64,000 bases of DNA from Eublepharis macularius. Lineage: Eukaryota; Chordata; Lepidosauria; Squamata; Eublepharidae. The notes beneath the pieces were generated by a model. The model was given only the letters and a program-made list of their open reading frames with translations. It was not told where the DNA came from and made no database searches. Location of the stretch: assembly GCF_028583425.1 (NCBI RefSeq), contig NC_072791.1, positions 45,267,368 through 45,331,367 on the forward strand, written 5' to 3'. Below, piece by piece: positions 35,044 to 45,864 of the stretch (positions within the stretch are counted from its first letter, which is position 1; every line of letters starts with the position of its first letter). The translations under genes and the position numbers were made by a program.

Positions 35044-35250
35044 CATTTTATTTAGACATTCACTCCCCACTTTTCTCACCAATAGGGACCCAAAGTGGCT
35101 TATAATATCATTCTTCTTTCCTCAGTTTTATTTGCACAGCAACAATCCTGTAAGGTAGTTTAGGCTGAGAAAGGGTGACTGGTCCACAGTCACTGAGATT
35201 CCATAGCAGAATGGGGATTCAAACCTGGGTTTCCTAGATCCTAGTCCTAG
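35044..35250 (-). repeat. Sauria-type tRNA SINE (reverse)
   Basis: It shows ttctcaccaatagggaccca, aagtggcttataa, then tcctgtaaggtagtttaggc, and gactggtccacagtcact. It stands head to head with the next copy. Confidence 0.75.
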
Positions 35251-35251
35251 A

Positions 35252-35482
35252 GCCACTATGGTGTACTGGTTAGACAGACCAGAATCTGGAAGACCCAGGT
35301 TTGAATCTCTGCTCTGCCACGCAAGCTGTCTGGGTGACCTTGGGCCAGTCACCAACACTCAGCCTGATCTCACGGAGTTGTGCAGATAAAAATGGAGGTG
35401 AAATTAATGCTGTAAACCATGTTGGGTCCTCACTGGGGAGAAAGGCAGGGGTATAAATGGAGTGAATAAATAATAAATAGTT
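35252..35482 (+). repeat. Sauria-type tRNA SINE
   Basis: The head gagccactatggtgtactgg is followed by cccaggtttgaatctctgct, gcaagctgtctgggtgacct, tgggccagtcac, and the tail ggggtataaatggagtgaat with aataaataataaat. It is nearly full length. Confidence 0.82.
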
Positions 35483-36429
35483 CAACGCTCTAGTTTCTAC
35501 CCTAGACTGGCTTTCATTTCCAGCTGCACAAGTAGTCTTGGCATTCTTTCATTTCTTGCTCATACACCCTGGCATTCTTTCGTTTCTCGCTCATACACCC
35601 TGCCCACTCCCCTCTTGAAAGAAGCATTAAGGGTTTTGCACAATGAGCTGTAGGGAAAGGGGCCCTCCCTGAGAAAGTCACTCAGAGACAGCTCCACAAA
35701 GAAGCACTGCAGAACTGAAGACACATGCCCTATTCTCTAGATGCTGTCTGGGGGTAGGAGGGGTAGAAAGAGAAGAGCACAGTATCATGCAGCTACCAGA
35801 ATGGCTAATCTTCCTTCAGGCAATTTTAGGACAGTCTCTCATAAGCCAGGAAAAGCTACCTGGGATCCCTTACAGGTTCATTTTTTTATATTTCCTTGGT
35901 GACTTTTCCCCTCTGCTTTCTCTGGAGATCTTTCTCTAAGGGCAACAAAGAGTTGCATGTGTGTGTTGGAGTGTACGTGTAGTTAACTCAGTCCTTGGTT
36001 TTAGAGGCAGCATGCCACTGAATAGAAGTTGTTGAGGGGAAAGGGGCAGAGCTATTTTGTTCATGCTCTGCTTGTAGGCTTCTGGAGAGCGGGGGGGGGG
36101 GAAGGCTACACTGGCATATGGTAAGCGACCATAGAAAACATGCCTAAATGGACCCTTGGTCTGACCAACAGGCTGCTCTTATGGCAATTAAATCTTTCTG
36201 CCTTTTTTCTTCCATAACTCCAAATTCACTCAGCCTAAAGATGTAGGCCTCATCATCTTTGGAAAAATAATGATCTAAACATCTAAAGCCTGAAAGAATT
36301 CGGCTGAACTCAAAACTTGTCAGGCCCTGCTCCCTATAAAAGAAGCCTTCAATCTACAATAGCAATATAATCGATCCTTAGAATGGTGCAACTCTACTTA
36401 GGATTCTACAGTTCATCTCTCAGACCACT
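35483..36429. other. FLVCR2 intron 5, no feature seen
   Basis: A short direct repeat (ttggcattctttcatttct / ctggcattctttcgtttct) lies at about 35538-35595. Otherwise unremarkable. Confidence 0.45.
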
Positions 36430-36590
36430 GAGCAAGCCTAAGAACCTAAGAGCACTGCTAGATCAGACCAGTCCATCTAGTCCAGCAGCCTGTTTTACAC
36501 AGTGGCCAACAGACTTGCAAGTTCCCCAGTGGGGGCAAGGGATCCCCCACTCTCTACCCTCTGCTACCTCTCACTTAGCTGGCAGGGGTA
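36430..36590. repeat. dispersed repeat (CTAGATCAGACCAG...CCATCTAGTCCAGCA)
   Basis: The text taagagcactgctagatcag, accagtccatctagtccagc, cctgttttacacagtggcc is a common squamate repeat resembling a LINE 3' terminus. Class uncertain. Confidence 0.5.
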
Positions 36591-36779
36591 AGAAAGGTAT
36601 GGGAATGCAGTGCTGGGGGCAAAGGGTGTTCCAACATGTTCAAGGGCACCCCCACATGTGCTCTCATTAAACCAGGAATGCTGCATCGTGCCATTCCTGG
36701 CTTGATGTGAACATTGGACTATAAATCCAAACGGAAAACATATAAAGTTGGAGACAATAGATAACAGAGAAGGAATTCA

Positions 36780-37786
36780 CAACTACTTATGAATTAAAAT
36801 CATTAAAACTATTCAAAAGCAAGGTGGCACCCATATTTTGAGGGATGGACTATTAAGAATATGGTTTCAATGTAGAAATAGGTTAAGTCCACCGACTTTG
36901 CTAATAGATGCCTATTATGATGCTACTACGAGAAATAAAAAAGACCATATGAACTATGAGTATATGATGGATAAGCAAGGGAAAATAAAAACATGGCAAG
37001 AAATTCAATCACAAGGAAAAATATCTCATGGTTGATATATTATGAATTGGTATCCAAACTCAAAGAACAACTATCCAAAGAAGGTGGCTGATTAAGAGAT
37101 AAAACAATGTTTAAACAACTAATTAGTGGAGAGTCTTAGGAAAAATATACCAAATATACAATAATATATATGCCACAGAATCAGAGCAATCAAAAATTGC
37201 ATGATAAAGGACACTGCAAAAGCTAACAAGGATTATAGTAGAAGGTGCTGGAAATGTCAATGTAAGGATGCAACATTCTATCATATGTGGTGGACATGTA
37301 AGAAGGCAAGAAAATATTGGCCAAAATTCTTGGAGAGAGGCAAAAGGTTTTAAAGTTTTGCTTTGAGCTGAACTCTAAAAATATGTTATTAAATATTTTA
37401 CCTAGTAATATTATAAAAGCACACAGCAAACTTTTTAAGTATATGGTGATAGCAGCAAGAGTAATATATGCAGCAAAATGGAAGACAGAACCTTGTTCAG
37501 ATGGAACTGAGTGGATGAACAAATTGTATGAATATGTGTCTATAACCAAATTAACTTCTTATATACATAACAGACCAATTTTAAAATTTTGAATATAAAA
37601 TGTTGAGTGTATGTAAATAAAGAGATGGAGAGGACAAACAGTTGGTAGTATAATATATGCTGCTATATATTCTGTTTCTATTATTTTTATGTACTGTTAT
37701 ATTTTGCTGGTTATTCTATGCATTGTTTACTGTCTTTACTGTTTACTATTTTTTCCTTTCAAATAAAATTTAAAAGTTCAAAAAAA
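36780..37786 (+). mobile_element. L1 LINE 3' end, 5'-truncated
   Basis: It carries the C-terminal ORF2 region with the zinc-knuckle pattern CWKCQCKDATFYHMWWTC at about 37240-37300, then degraded ORF2, a 3'UTR, and AATAAAATTTAAAAGTTC ending in an A run at 37780-37787. It is antisense to FLVCR2. It is broken and much AT-richer than its surroundings. No target duplication found. Confidence 0.83.
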
Positions 37787-38129
37787 GAATATTTCCTTTA
37801 GTCTTTCCTTAATCTATTCATTAATTTTATTGCATGCCCTCAAGTATCTAGTGTTTTGGGGGTCTGTTGCCAGTTGGCTAAGGGGGAGAACAGATGCAGT
37901 GCTGGCTCAGCGTTTAAGGGTACATGACCTGCAAGCTCCTGTAGGAGCTGAAGGTTATCACCTGTTCTAGTCTTGTCTCCTCGATGGGTCTGCCCTCACT
38001 TCCCCTTCTGGTTAGCAAACTACATGCTGAGATGTCTCAGGTCAACACAGCAGTTCAAGTTCCACTACAGGAAGAGCTCCATCAAAGACTAAAATCCACA
38101 ACAATCCATCAAAGACAGACTATTTTATT

Positions 38130-38290
38130 GCAGTTTATCACTGACACCTTTCCTCCAAGCAGCACAAGCCTGTGTGCATTCCTCCATTTTATTCTCATTA
38201 CATCCCTGTGAGATGCAGGTAGGGTAGAGGTGTGACTGGCCCCAAATCAGCAATTTCATGGCCAAGTGAGGATTTAAATCCAGATTTTTC
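38130..38290 (-). repeat. Sauria-type tRNA SINE (reverse), degraded
   Basis: Reverse marks: tccattttattctcattaca, tccctgtgagatgcaggtag, gtgtgactggccccaaatca, gaggatttaaatcc. Confidence 0.6.
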
Positions 38291-38343
38291 CTGTCTAGAG
38301 CTCAAACCAGACGGTCTGGTGAGAGATCTACCCACTGGGGACA

Positions 38344-38560
38344 GTCAGTGGCTCAGAGCTGGAATATCTGCTTGGCACAGAGAAGGTCTTAGGTTCAATC
38401 CCTGGCAACTCCAGTTTTAAAAAGTATTAGGTGGTAGGTGATGCGAAAGACCTTTACCTGTGACCCCAGAGAGCTGATGCCAGTCAGAGTAGATAATACT
38501 GAACTTGACAAATGATCTGACTCAGTATAGGGCAACTTCACATAACCATGTGACCTCAGC
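38344..38560 (+). repeat. tRNA-derived SINE, second family
   Basis: It shows gtcagtggctcagagctgga, agaaggtcttaggttcaatc, cctggcaactccag, then agctgatgccagtcagagta, gataatactgaacttgac and gactcagtatagggcaactt. Confidence 0.78.
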
Positions 38561-39478
38561 CACAATAGGGCACACTCGTTTATGTCCTCCCTTCTCTTGA
38601 CCAGCTTGCACTGAGCTTTTGCAGCATACCGAGCATTTTACTTTGGCCTTCTCTTCTGTCATGTCAACAGAAAGTTTCTGCCTTCCTCCATCGGGTAAAT
38701 CACGAGATCAGCTATAAGCCCTGTGCAAGCCATGTGGGCCAAAAGTAAGGCTCTCTGAATTTCACTTCCCCTTGTGCAAGTTCCTTCTGCATCCCTTAAA
38801 TGCACTGCAGCTGTTCCCTTCCTTGCCAAATTGGCAACAGAGTCTTCCTCATCTTGTCTGACTGTGAGAACCATAACTGTGGAGCCTCCTGTGTTTCATC
38901 ATCCCAGCAGGGCAAGAATAAGCAATTTTGTATGGCTGACTGATGGCTGGGAAGGCTGAGGCAAGCAAAGAAAAGACACGAAGAGACAACAGCAGAAGAC
39001 TGAGGCATAGCAAGAGTGAAGGTAACGCTCAGAGCAGAGATACGGTTTAGTAGGTAACAGTAAGACTTAGAGCCACTTGACATGTTACAGTCAGAAGGGT
39101 TATGTCCCATCCAGTATATTCCAGGCACTCAAAATATCAAAAAAAACCCTGTAAGAACATCTAAAAACCACATTAGCAAATACACATCACCAACACTGTA
39201 ACAATCCAGGAAAGGCCTGCTAGAATATGCAGGCGTGCTTTTAGGGTTGCCAGGTCCCTTTACCCACCCAGCAGAAGCAGAGGGGGCTTGGCACTCACCT
39301 GTCTTCTCTCCTCGTATGGGTACTCCCAGTTAGAGTTGCCAGCCTCCAGGTAGTGGCTGGAGATCTCCCAGAATTACAACTGGTCTCCATGCCACAGAGA
39401 TCAGTTCACCTGGAGAAAAAGGCTACTTTGGGGGGTGGACTCTATGGAATTATGCCATGCCAAGGTCTTTTCCTTCCC

Positions 39479-41000
39479 GATTCGGTTTCGTTTTCTCAGC
39501 CATGCCGGACGCTCCTCTCGGCTGGTCTGGGAGGAAACGACCGGGCACCCTGACCGGGCGGCTGACCCGCAAGGATTAGCCCCCAGGACTCCCAGGGAGG
39601 GAGCCAGGGTCCGGGACGCGGCGGGAAGAACTCCCCGAAATCAATGCGGGGGGGGAATTGCCCGTTTGTCCCTATGGAGGCCGGCAGATGTGCGCGGCGC
39701 CTCGAGTGCCGCCGGGCAACGAGAAACGGCAAGTAAAAGAAACAGGCGGAAGCCTGTAAACAAGCGAATCCCTTCTGTTCTACAAGCGTTTGTGAAGGAG
39801 AGGTTGATCTGAAGAAGACTCGCTCTTCCCCTTCGTTGAGTTCCAGAATTTTGTTGGCGCCCCCCCCCCCAAATGGCAGCAAAGAGGCAAAGTCCCGCTC
39901 TCGGTAAGTCAATCTCGGCTACCTTGCAGAAGGGGGAGTCGCTCGAAGAGTTGGTACGCAGGGCGGTGGTGGAAGCTATAAAACCCTTTGTTGACAAGCT
40001 GAACGAAACTGATCAAAGGGTGGGCTTAATTGAAAGCGAGGTGAAAACCATTAAGGCAGCAGCGGGGGGGGCAGAAAAGTCTGCTCTGGAAAGTGCGTCA
40101 CTTGTGAAGGCTACAAAAAAGGACCTGAAGTTGGTGGAGAACCAGCTGATCGGGCTACAGGTGGAACGAACGCAGACAATTTTGCGTCTCCAAAACGTGA
40201 AAGAGGAGGAAAATGAGGATCTGTGGGATTTGGTCTCGGAATTACTGGCGACACCCGCGAGGACGACTAAAGAAGAGGTTAAAAGCGCCATTTTGGAGGT
40301 CCGTCGGGCTTCTTCAAAATATGCAACAAAGCGACAGTTGCCTCGTGAGATCATTATTGACTTTTCATCTAAAAAGATTCGGGACACCATCCTATATAAC
40401 TCATACAATGCGGATTTGGACTTTATGGGTTTGAAAGTCAAGATTTTGAAGGACGTTCCATTTCTAGTCCGGAAACGGCGTTTTAAATATAAAAAGTTTG
40501 TAGCACTTCTGAGGGACCATGGAATAAAGTACAAATGGTTATTCCCGGAAGGAATATGGTTCAGATATAAAGATCAGGCCTATAAGATATTATCAGAAGA
40601 TCAACTAAAGGATTTTGAGAATAAAAACCCAGAACTCTGCTGCACCAAGAACGAAGAAAAGGAGGAGCCGGAGGGGGGGGGGAGGAGGAGAGCATCGCAA
40701 CAGCAGTTGCACAGAGAGAATTGCGTCCGGGACCTAGAAGGGGGAGGAAAGTTTAACCAGAATTTGAAATGTTTATTCTCTGTATGATTAACCACTCCAT
40801 CATTATTTTATGGAGCTATTTTTGTATTGACAGTATGAAGGGAAACATTGAAGTGTAGTGTTTAGTGTTTGTAGTTCATTCCCCCCCTTTTCTTTTTCCA
40901 CCCCCCCTTTGTCCCTTCCCTCTCCCCTTTCCTTGTGATAGTTTTGTGTAGTGTTTTGTAGCTATGAAAAATAAAAAATTTATTAAAAAAAAAAAAAAAA
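39479..41000 (+). mobile_element. ORF1-only L1-like element (half-LINE, HAL1-like)
   Basis: This 1.52 kb element has a CpG-rich 5' leader (39479-39872), one intact ORF1 (39873-40787), a 3'UTR of about 190 nt with pyrimidine runs, AATAAA-like ends (aaaaataaaaaatttatt) and a pure A tail. The 17-bp duplication aaggtcttttccttccc flanks it exactly (39462-39478, 41001-41017). No ORF2 sequence is present between ORF1 and the 3'UTR. This is the structure of mammalian HAL1 'half-L1' elements, which depend on the ORF2 enzyme of a full L1. The intact ORF, kept CpGs, clean tail and perfect duplication indicate a recent insertion. Confidence 0.85.
39873..40787 (+). CDS. L1 ORF1p-like RNA-binding protein, 304 aa, intact
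   Basis: L1 ORF1p trimerises, binds L1 RNA and acts as a chaperone during retrotransposition. In order: a short basic N-terminus (MAAKRQS), a coiled coil at about residues 22-105 (repeated L/V heptads through ESEVKTIKAAAGGAEKSALE and KDLKLVENQLIGLQVE), an RRM-like region at about 103-185 (TILRLQNVKEEENEDLWDLV, then PREIIIDFSS), and the C-terminal domain at about 186-250 with the hallmark RKRRFKYKKFVALLRDHGIK and YKWLFPEGIWFRYK. A low-complexity tail rich in E, G and R follows and ends CLFSV. The ATG follows a C run (39862-39871), and the context AAATGG is good. It is encoded by a mobile element and is not a host gene. Confidence 0.85.
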   Translation: MAAKRQSPALGKSISATLQKGESLEELVRRAVVEAIKPFVDKLNETDQRVGLIESEVKTIKAAAGGAEKSALESASLVKATKKDLKLVENQLIGLQVERTQTILRLQNVKEEENEDLWDLVSELLATPARTTKEEVKSAILEVRRASSKYATKRQLPREIIIDFSSKKIRDTILYNSYNADLDFMGLKVKILKDVPFLVRKRRFKYKKFVALLRDHGIKYKWLFPEGIWFRYKDQAYKILSEDQLKDFENKNPELCCTKNEEKEEPEGGGRRRASQQQLHRENCVRDLEGGGKFNQNLKCLFSV

Positions 41001-41106
41001 AAGGTCTTTTCCTTCCCCAAACCCCACTGTCTCCAGGTTTCTCCAGGTTTCACCCCCTAGATCTCCAGGAATTTCCCAACTTGGAGCTGGCAACCCTACT
41101 CCCAGT

Positions 41107-42318
41107 GTGGCACAATGATGTTATTTCCAGGAGTGACCTCATCGTGCAGTGTCCAGGAGTGCTCCCACGCTTCGCACTGAGCTAATTTGAGCCTCATCTG
41201 GACTCTTTGGGGCCAAAATCAGCCTGGTGCAAAGCATAAGAGTGCTCCCAGGCCCTGCACAATGACATCACTCCAGGAAATGACATCATCACATCACACC
41301 AGGAGCATACCTGAGAAGTCATAAAGAAGGATTTCCTTTCCTATGAGTACTACCTACTCCTACTTTAACATACAAAGCGGCCTTCACATTTCCCTGGGGA
41401 AAGGACCTGTTTCTCCAAGACGAATTCACTTCACTCCAGAACATTATTCCTTGATCTTCATGAAAACAAACCTCTGATAAAAGGGGCAGATAAAGGGGCA
41501 CTTGGGTTCTTCTTACTCACTTTCTACAGCCAACTCTGTGGTTTGAACTCTCAGGCAAAACGCCCCCTAAACACAAAATAAATAATTCACCCACTTAAAA
41601 ATGGAGATCCAGTAAAGCTTTTGATTTCCAACAAAATCTGTATCTGAGCCCAGATTATAGTTTCACACAGTGCAACAATCAGTTCAGAGAACAGTTTTAA
41701 TGACCTATCCTTAAGGCTTAAAGGCAAGCCAGCCAGCTAATTTCAAAGCAAGCATGGGACTGCGTATTCTTTAATACTTTCTACTAAAGAAGATTGACAG
41801 ATTTCATTACTAAAACAGCATGACTTCTCATGCACATTTGGAAAGAGAAAATAAAGTTATTTTGCATTAACAATGGAAGAATGTTGAGGTGTTTAAACAA
41901 TCCTCAAATACATGTTCATGAATAAACACTTTTTAAAAACATCCAGACACAAATCTTGTGTCAAAAAGCATGAACAAGAAAAAATACAGCTAGAGGAAAG
42001 GGTCCACACAACTTTGTTGAGGCTGTTGTTACTTTTGTATTCTCAGAACAAGGAGTGGGCAGCACCAGAAAATGACTGCCAAGGTCAGACATGAGAATGA
42101 CTAAACCCAAAATGGCTGCTGTAAAGGAACAAAATGTAGGGAGGTTCTAAGCCGAGCATCTTCCTACATTGGAAGCAGCTGTTTCCAAATGGATGCTCCC
42201 TGCAGACACAAGGTGATGCCTCCTGGACTTTTCTGAAGCAGCTGCTGATACAACAAGATAAAGACAGGACTGGCTCTTTGCTTTGGAGAAAGGTACCTTT
42301 GGGATGAAGGAAGTGGGT
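41107..42318. other. FLVCR2 intron 5, no feature seen
   Basis: Unique-looking intronic DNA; a few tandem-like phrases (tgacatcatcacatcac near 41282) but no recognised repeat or exon. Confidence 0.45.
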
Positions 42319-42335
42319 GCCAGAAAACAAACAAG

Positions 42336-42413
42336 ACAAGGTAGAACCTTTATTGGCATAACCGTAACAGTGTCGAAAACAAGTGGAGCCTTTTAATTGT
42401 TAAACATTCTAAA
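42336..42413 (-). mobile_element. 78-bp LINE 3'-end fragment with 17-bp duplication
   Basis: It is bounded by the perfect repeat gccagaaaacaaacaag (42319-42335, 42414-42430). On the minus strand the insert ends TTATGCCAATAAAGGTT, the style of an L2-type LINE 3' terminus. It is an extremely 5'-truncated retrotransposition event. Family assignment is tentative; the duplication is exact. Confidence 0.6.
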
Positions 42414-42430
42414 GCCAGAAAACAAACAAG

Positions 42431-43411
42431 GGTGCCATGGTGGGATCTACTAATAATAGGGTTATTAATCTAAAATGATTCTGTTTTCATCAACAGGCTA
42501 TCGGCATTATACCTCTGATCCTCAGCAGAAAGCTAAAAGTTATGTAGGAGACACTGGGGCCCCAACAATGTTCTCCCTACCCAGCATCTTCCTCAAACTA
42601 AGGCAGGTGTGAGAATTAACAGGTAATGGTGGTGTTCTTAATTTGTCATCCTATCTATTAATTTTCCCCTGCAAAAATTTCCTCTTTGATTTCAAAAAGA
42701 GGATTTTCGTTCAATGACTGAAAAGAACAAAAGTAAGCTTGGAGAGAAGGGTGCTTACAGGGAAGAATCCCACCCACTCTCTTGAAGGTTTTCCTTGACT
42801 TTTAATTCTAGTTATTTCAAAAAACATGGGTTTGAAAACATCTTTGCCAAAATATTGTATGATTCTATCCTTATACACCATCTTCACATGTTCACTCTGT
42901 TTTTCTGCATGACTTGGCAGCAGTGACCTCCAGCCTTTGAGACCTGGGATCCACCATTAACCCCTAGGTGAGGGATCTCCAATCTTTTTCAGCCTGTGGG
43001 CACATCTGGAATTTTGAGAGACGGTGATGAGCACTATATCAAATTGGTTACCACAGGAGGTAGAGCCAAACCCAAAATGGCTGCCATGAGAGGGGGAGCT
43101 GAATAAAATACTTCCCTTCTCACACTTCTTGGGAAGAAGGAAAGCCTGAAGGAGAAATGAAACCACACATTGACTAAGAAAATCCAAGTGCTTACCAGTC
43201 CCTCTTGATCCTCCTGTGAAAAACCCTTTCATTTGAATGAGGGCAGCTAATAACAAGCCCTGACTAATAATGGCCTCACCTACTTTCTGAAAAGCTCAGT
43301 GGGCGCCATGGTGCCCACAGGCACCACACTGGGGAACCCTGCTGTAGATAGCAACATGGGATTCCACTAAGCTGCAAGCATGTGACTTCCCAGTTACAAG
43401 TCAAGGAGGCA
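42431..43411. other. FLVCR2 intron 5, no feature seen
   Basis: No recognised repeat or exon. The segment at 42966-43345 has the feel of an old LINE or SINE (gggatctccaatctttttca; ccatggtgcccacaggcacc) but I could not classify it. Confidence 0.4.
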
Positions 43412-43419
43412 GCCAGAGT

Positions 43420-43612
43420 CAGGGTTGCCAGCTCCAAATTGGGAAATTCCTGGAGATCTGGGGGGGGGGGTGAAACCTGGAGAAAGTGGGGTTTGGGGAG
43501 GGAAAGGACCTTGGCACAGCATAATTCCATAGAGTCCACTCCCCAAAGTAGCCTGGAGACCAGTTGTAATTCCGGGAGATCTCCAGCCACTACCTGGAGG
43601 CTGGCAACCCTA
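43420..43612 (-). mobile_element. 193-bp hAT-type MITE, complete
   Basis: The ends are CAGGGTTGCCAGCTCC and GGAGGCTGGCAACCCTA, with the exact 8-bp duplication gccagagt at 43412-43419 and 43613-43620. It is the reference copy for the family split at 39331. It includes a run of ten G at about 43461. Confidence 0.85.
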
Positions 43613-44236
43613 GCCAGAGTTATCATCTCACCAGTGGTCAAAACCAGGGCAGAGGACCTCAGACTAAGGAAACCAGGCACAGGAAACACAAGCCGAGTAC
43701 CAGGTGTACCATAACGAGGAACTAGATACAGGTCCTAACAGTGAAGGAATACTCTCCACTGATGAGAAATCTCATCTCACCATCCTTGATGCTTTTCTCT
43801 GCTTGCACACAGAGAGAGAGAGGAGGTGCAGTGTCCTTGCTCTCTATGCACACGTTAGCAAAAATTTCTTACAAAAAGGGGGAGGCTCTACAGGGGCCTG
43901 TAACTCAACATGCAGGGCTCTGTGACCCACCCGAACATCTCAGTTGATGGGTTGAAGATCACTGCTTTAGATCTGCTGTATAAAGCATTATGTTGAAATG
44001 CTAAAAGCTAAATTACCAGCTTCTGCTATGCATGGTGGATATTTCCATGCAGCAGCACAGTTGCCCTCTGGCGAGAGCAAGTTTACAGTTCCTTGAATAT
44101 ATGTGAAGTGAGTCATGCCACCAGTAGTATAGAACTGTGAAAATTTGCAGGGTGTGGTAACTGAGAGGACGTATCCCTATGTTTTGGGGTCATAACAGCA
44201 CTAACTTGCAAAAAAAAAAAAAAGATTCACTACCAA

Positions 44237-44384
44237 TGTATTGTCGAAGGCTTTCACGGCCGGAGAACGATGGTTGTTGTGGGTTTTCCGGGCTGTATTG
44301 CCGTGGTCTTGGCATTGTAGTTCCTGACGTAGTTCCTACAATGCCAACACCACGGCAATACAGCCCGGAAAACCCACAACAACC
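44237..44384. mobile_element. 148-bp fold-back of a Penelope-like terminus
   Basis: It begins tgtattgtcgaaggctttca and then reads ggttttccgggctgtattgc, turns at about 44320-44330, and returns as gcaatacagcccggaaaacc to caacaacc. The 12-bp duplication attcactaccaa is exact (44225-44236, 44385-44396). The same terminus occurs at 61548-61777 and 54030-54083. I assign it to Penelope-like elements from remembered squamate repeats; the fold-back form and its duplication are seen directly. Confidence 0.7.
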
Positions 44385-44702
44385 ATTCACTACCAACCTT
44401 GAACAAAATTTTCTTTGCCTGGTTTTCCACACCATCCAACAATTCCATCCCAGCCTTTTCTTAGCCTTTCCAGTTTTGTGAAGGATGATACAGGAATCTG
44501 TACCTGCCTTCTGGTCTTCTTGCAATATTTCCTTTGTGTGTTTCCATTTGTACTTATAGTTTCAGACCTTTTGATTGTTGGCTATTTCTTTCTCACAATT
44601 CCTCACCCCAAGATGGCAACAATACTCATCTATGAAAAAGTATCTGAGATGGAAGGCTGTTTTGCAATATCATTTTCTCCCCTTCTACCAAGAAATGCAA
44701 TT

Positions 44703-44940
44703 TTATTATTTATTTTACCACATTTTGTCCAGTCCTTCCTCCAAGAAACTCAGGGAGATGTACATCATTCTTCCCTCCTCTATGTTATCATCACACCAAC
44801 CAACCTGAGAGATAGCTTAGGCTGAGAGAGAATGATTCACCAAAGGTCACCCAGAAAGCTTCATGGAATACTGAGATTTGACTCTCCTAGATCCCAGTCC
44901 AACATCTTAACTACTACACCACACTGAGTCTCTGAGTACC
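44703..44940 (-). repeat. Sauria-type tRNA SINE (reverse)
   Basis: Reverse marks: ttattatttattttaccaca, tgagagatagcttaggctga, caccaaaggtcacccagaaa, gactctcctagatcccagtc and taactactacaccacactga. Confidence 0.75.
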
Positions 44941-45864
44941 AGTTGGTAATCACCATCAGCTCCATTTTCCTCTTTACCCTCACTAACTCCATTGGCACAT
45001 TCTGCCTGTACAGAACTCACAGAACTCCACAACTTCCTTCTTAATAACATTCTCCCCCACCCAGCCAATTCAGAATGCCTATGCCAAAAATCACCTGACA
45101 CCATTATTACACTGAAGCTATCACAGGCAGATTTCTGCTTTAGCCCTCAGTTTTGAATATTCACCATCAAGTTTCAGGGCAGATGATATGTTGTATTTGC
45201 TCTATGATCAATAAGGGATTTTCTTCCACTGTATACACTTTGGCTGCAACTTCTAGAGAAAAAAGGGCTTTTTAACCCTTCCTTCCCATGCCATTTCCCC
45301 TCTGAAAATCGCTACCTTCAGGCTGATTTGACTCTGCTGCAGAAATAGGGTTGCCAGCAAGTCTGTTAAAAAAAAAGAATACCTTGCACCCTTAAGAGAG
45401 GCTTAATAGGATGTTATCTGATGTTGCTTACCTTCACAGCACAAAAAACTTTAACTGTCCCTTTCCACACATTAAGCCTCTGTTAAAAGAACAGGACGTT
45501 GTTCTCTAGGCCTGCGCCAAACTTAAGTGGAAAGAATACAGTTCTCATCCAACTTTCACACTGGAGCTTGCAAGTGGCAATTTGAGGAGGGAACCCCCCT
45601 TCCCAGTCTCTCTCAGAAAACGACAGCCCCAGCAGCTGCTATCTGTAACAGCTTTAAAATTACTGGATTACATGATATCATGTAACTCTGCCCAGAGTAC
45701 CTCCCATTGTGTTGATCCAGGCATATTATTTTCCTCATCCTCCTTTCTTGCTCCATCAACTCCATTATGAAAGGGAATGGGTACATGAGAGGTATGCAAA
45801 AGAGTGCCATAGTTAACCTTCCTCACTTTCCCCATGCAGCCTTGATCTAAATCAAGGTCCTAAG

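Larger units (their letters stand above)
39331..41098 (+). mobile_element. hAT-type MITE split by an L1-like insertion
   Basis: The left part (39331-39478) begins tagagttgccagcctccagg; the right part (from about 41001, after one copy of the inner target duplication) ends ggagctggcaacccta. Joined across the insertion, they match the uninterrupted family copy at 43420-43612. The outer 8-bp duplication ctcccagt is intact at 39323-39330 and 41099-41106. The nested element lies at 39479-41000. Confidence 0.87.

Noticed and set aside
34586-35105. possible host exon cluster in overlapping plus-strand ORFs
   Set aside because: No conserved motif, no consistent splice sites, and the frames overlap one another in a locally GC-rich intron patch.
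39435-39997. several 118-138 codon ORFs in the half-L1 leader and on its opposite strand
   Set aside because: GC-rich leader shadows; only the 304-codon frame carries L1 ORF1 motifs.
40013-40534. 173-codon minus-strand ORF
   Set aside because: Antisense shadow of the L1 ORF1-like frame.
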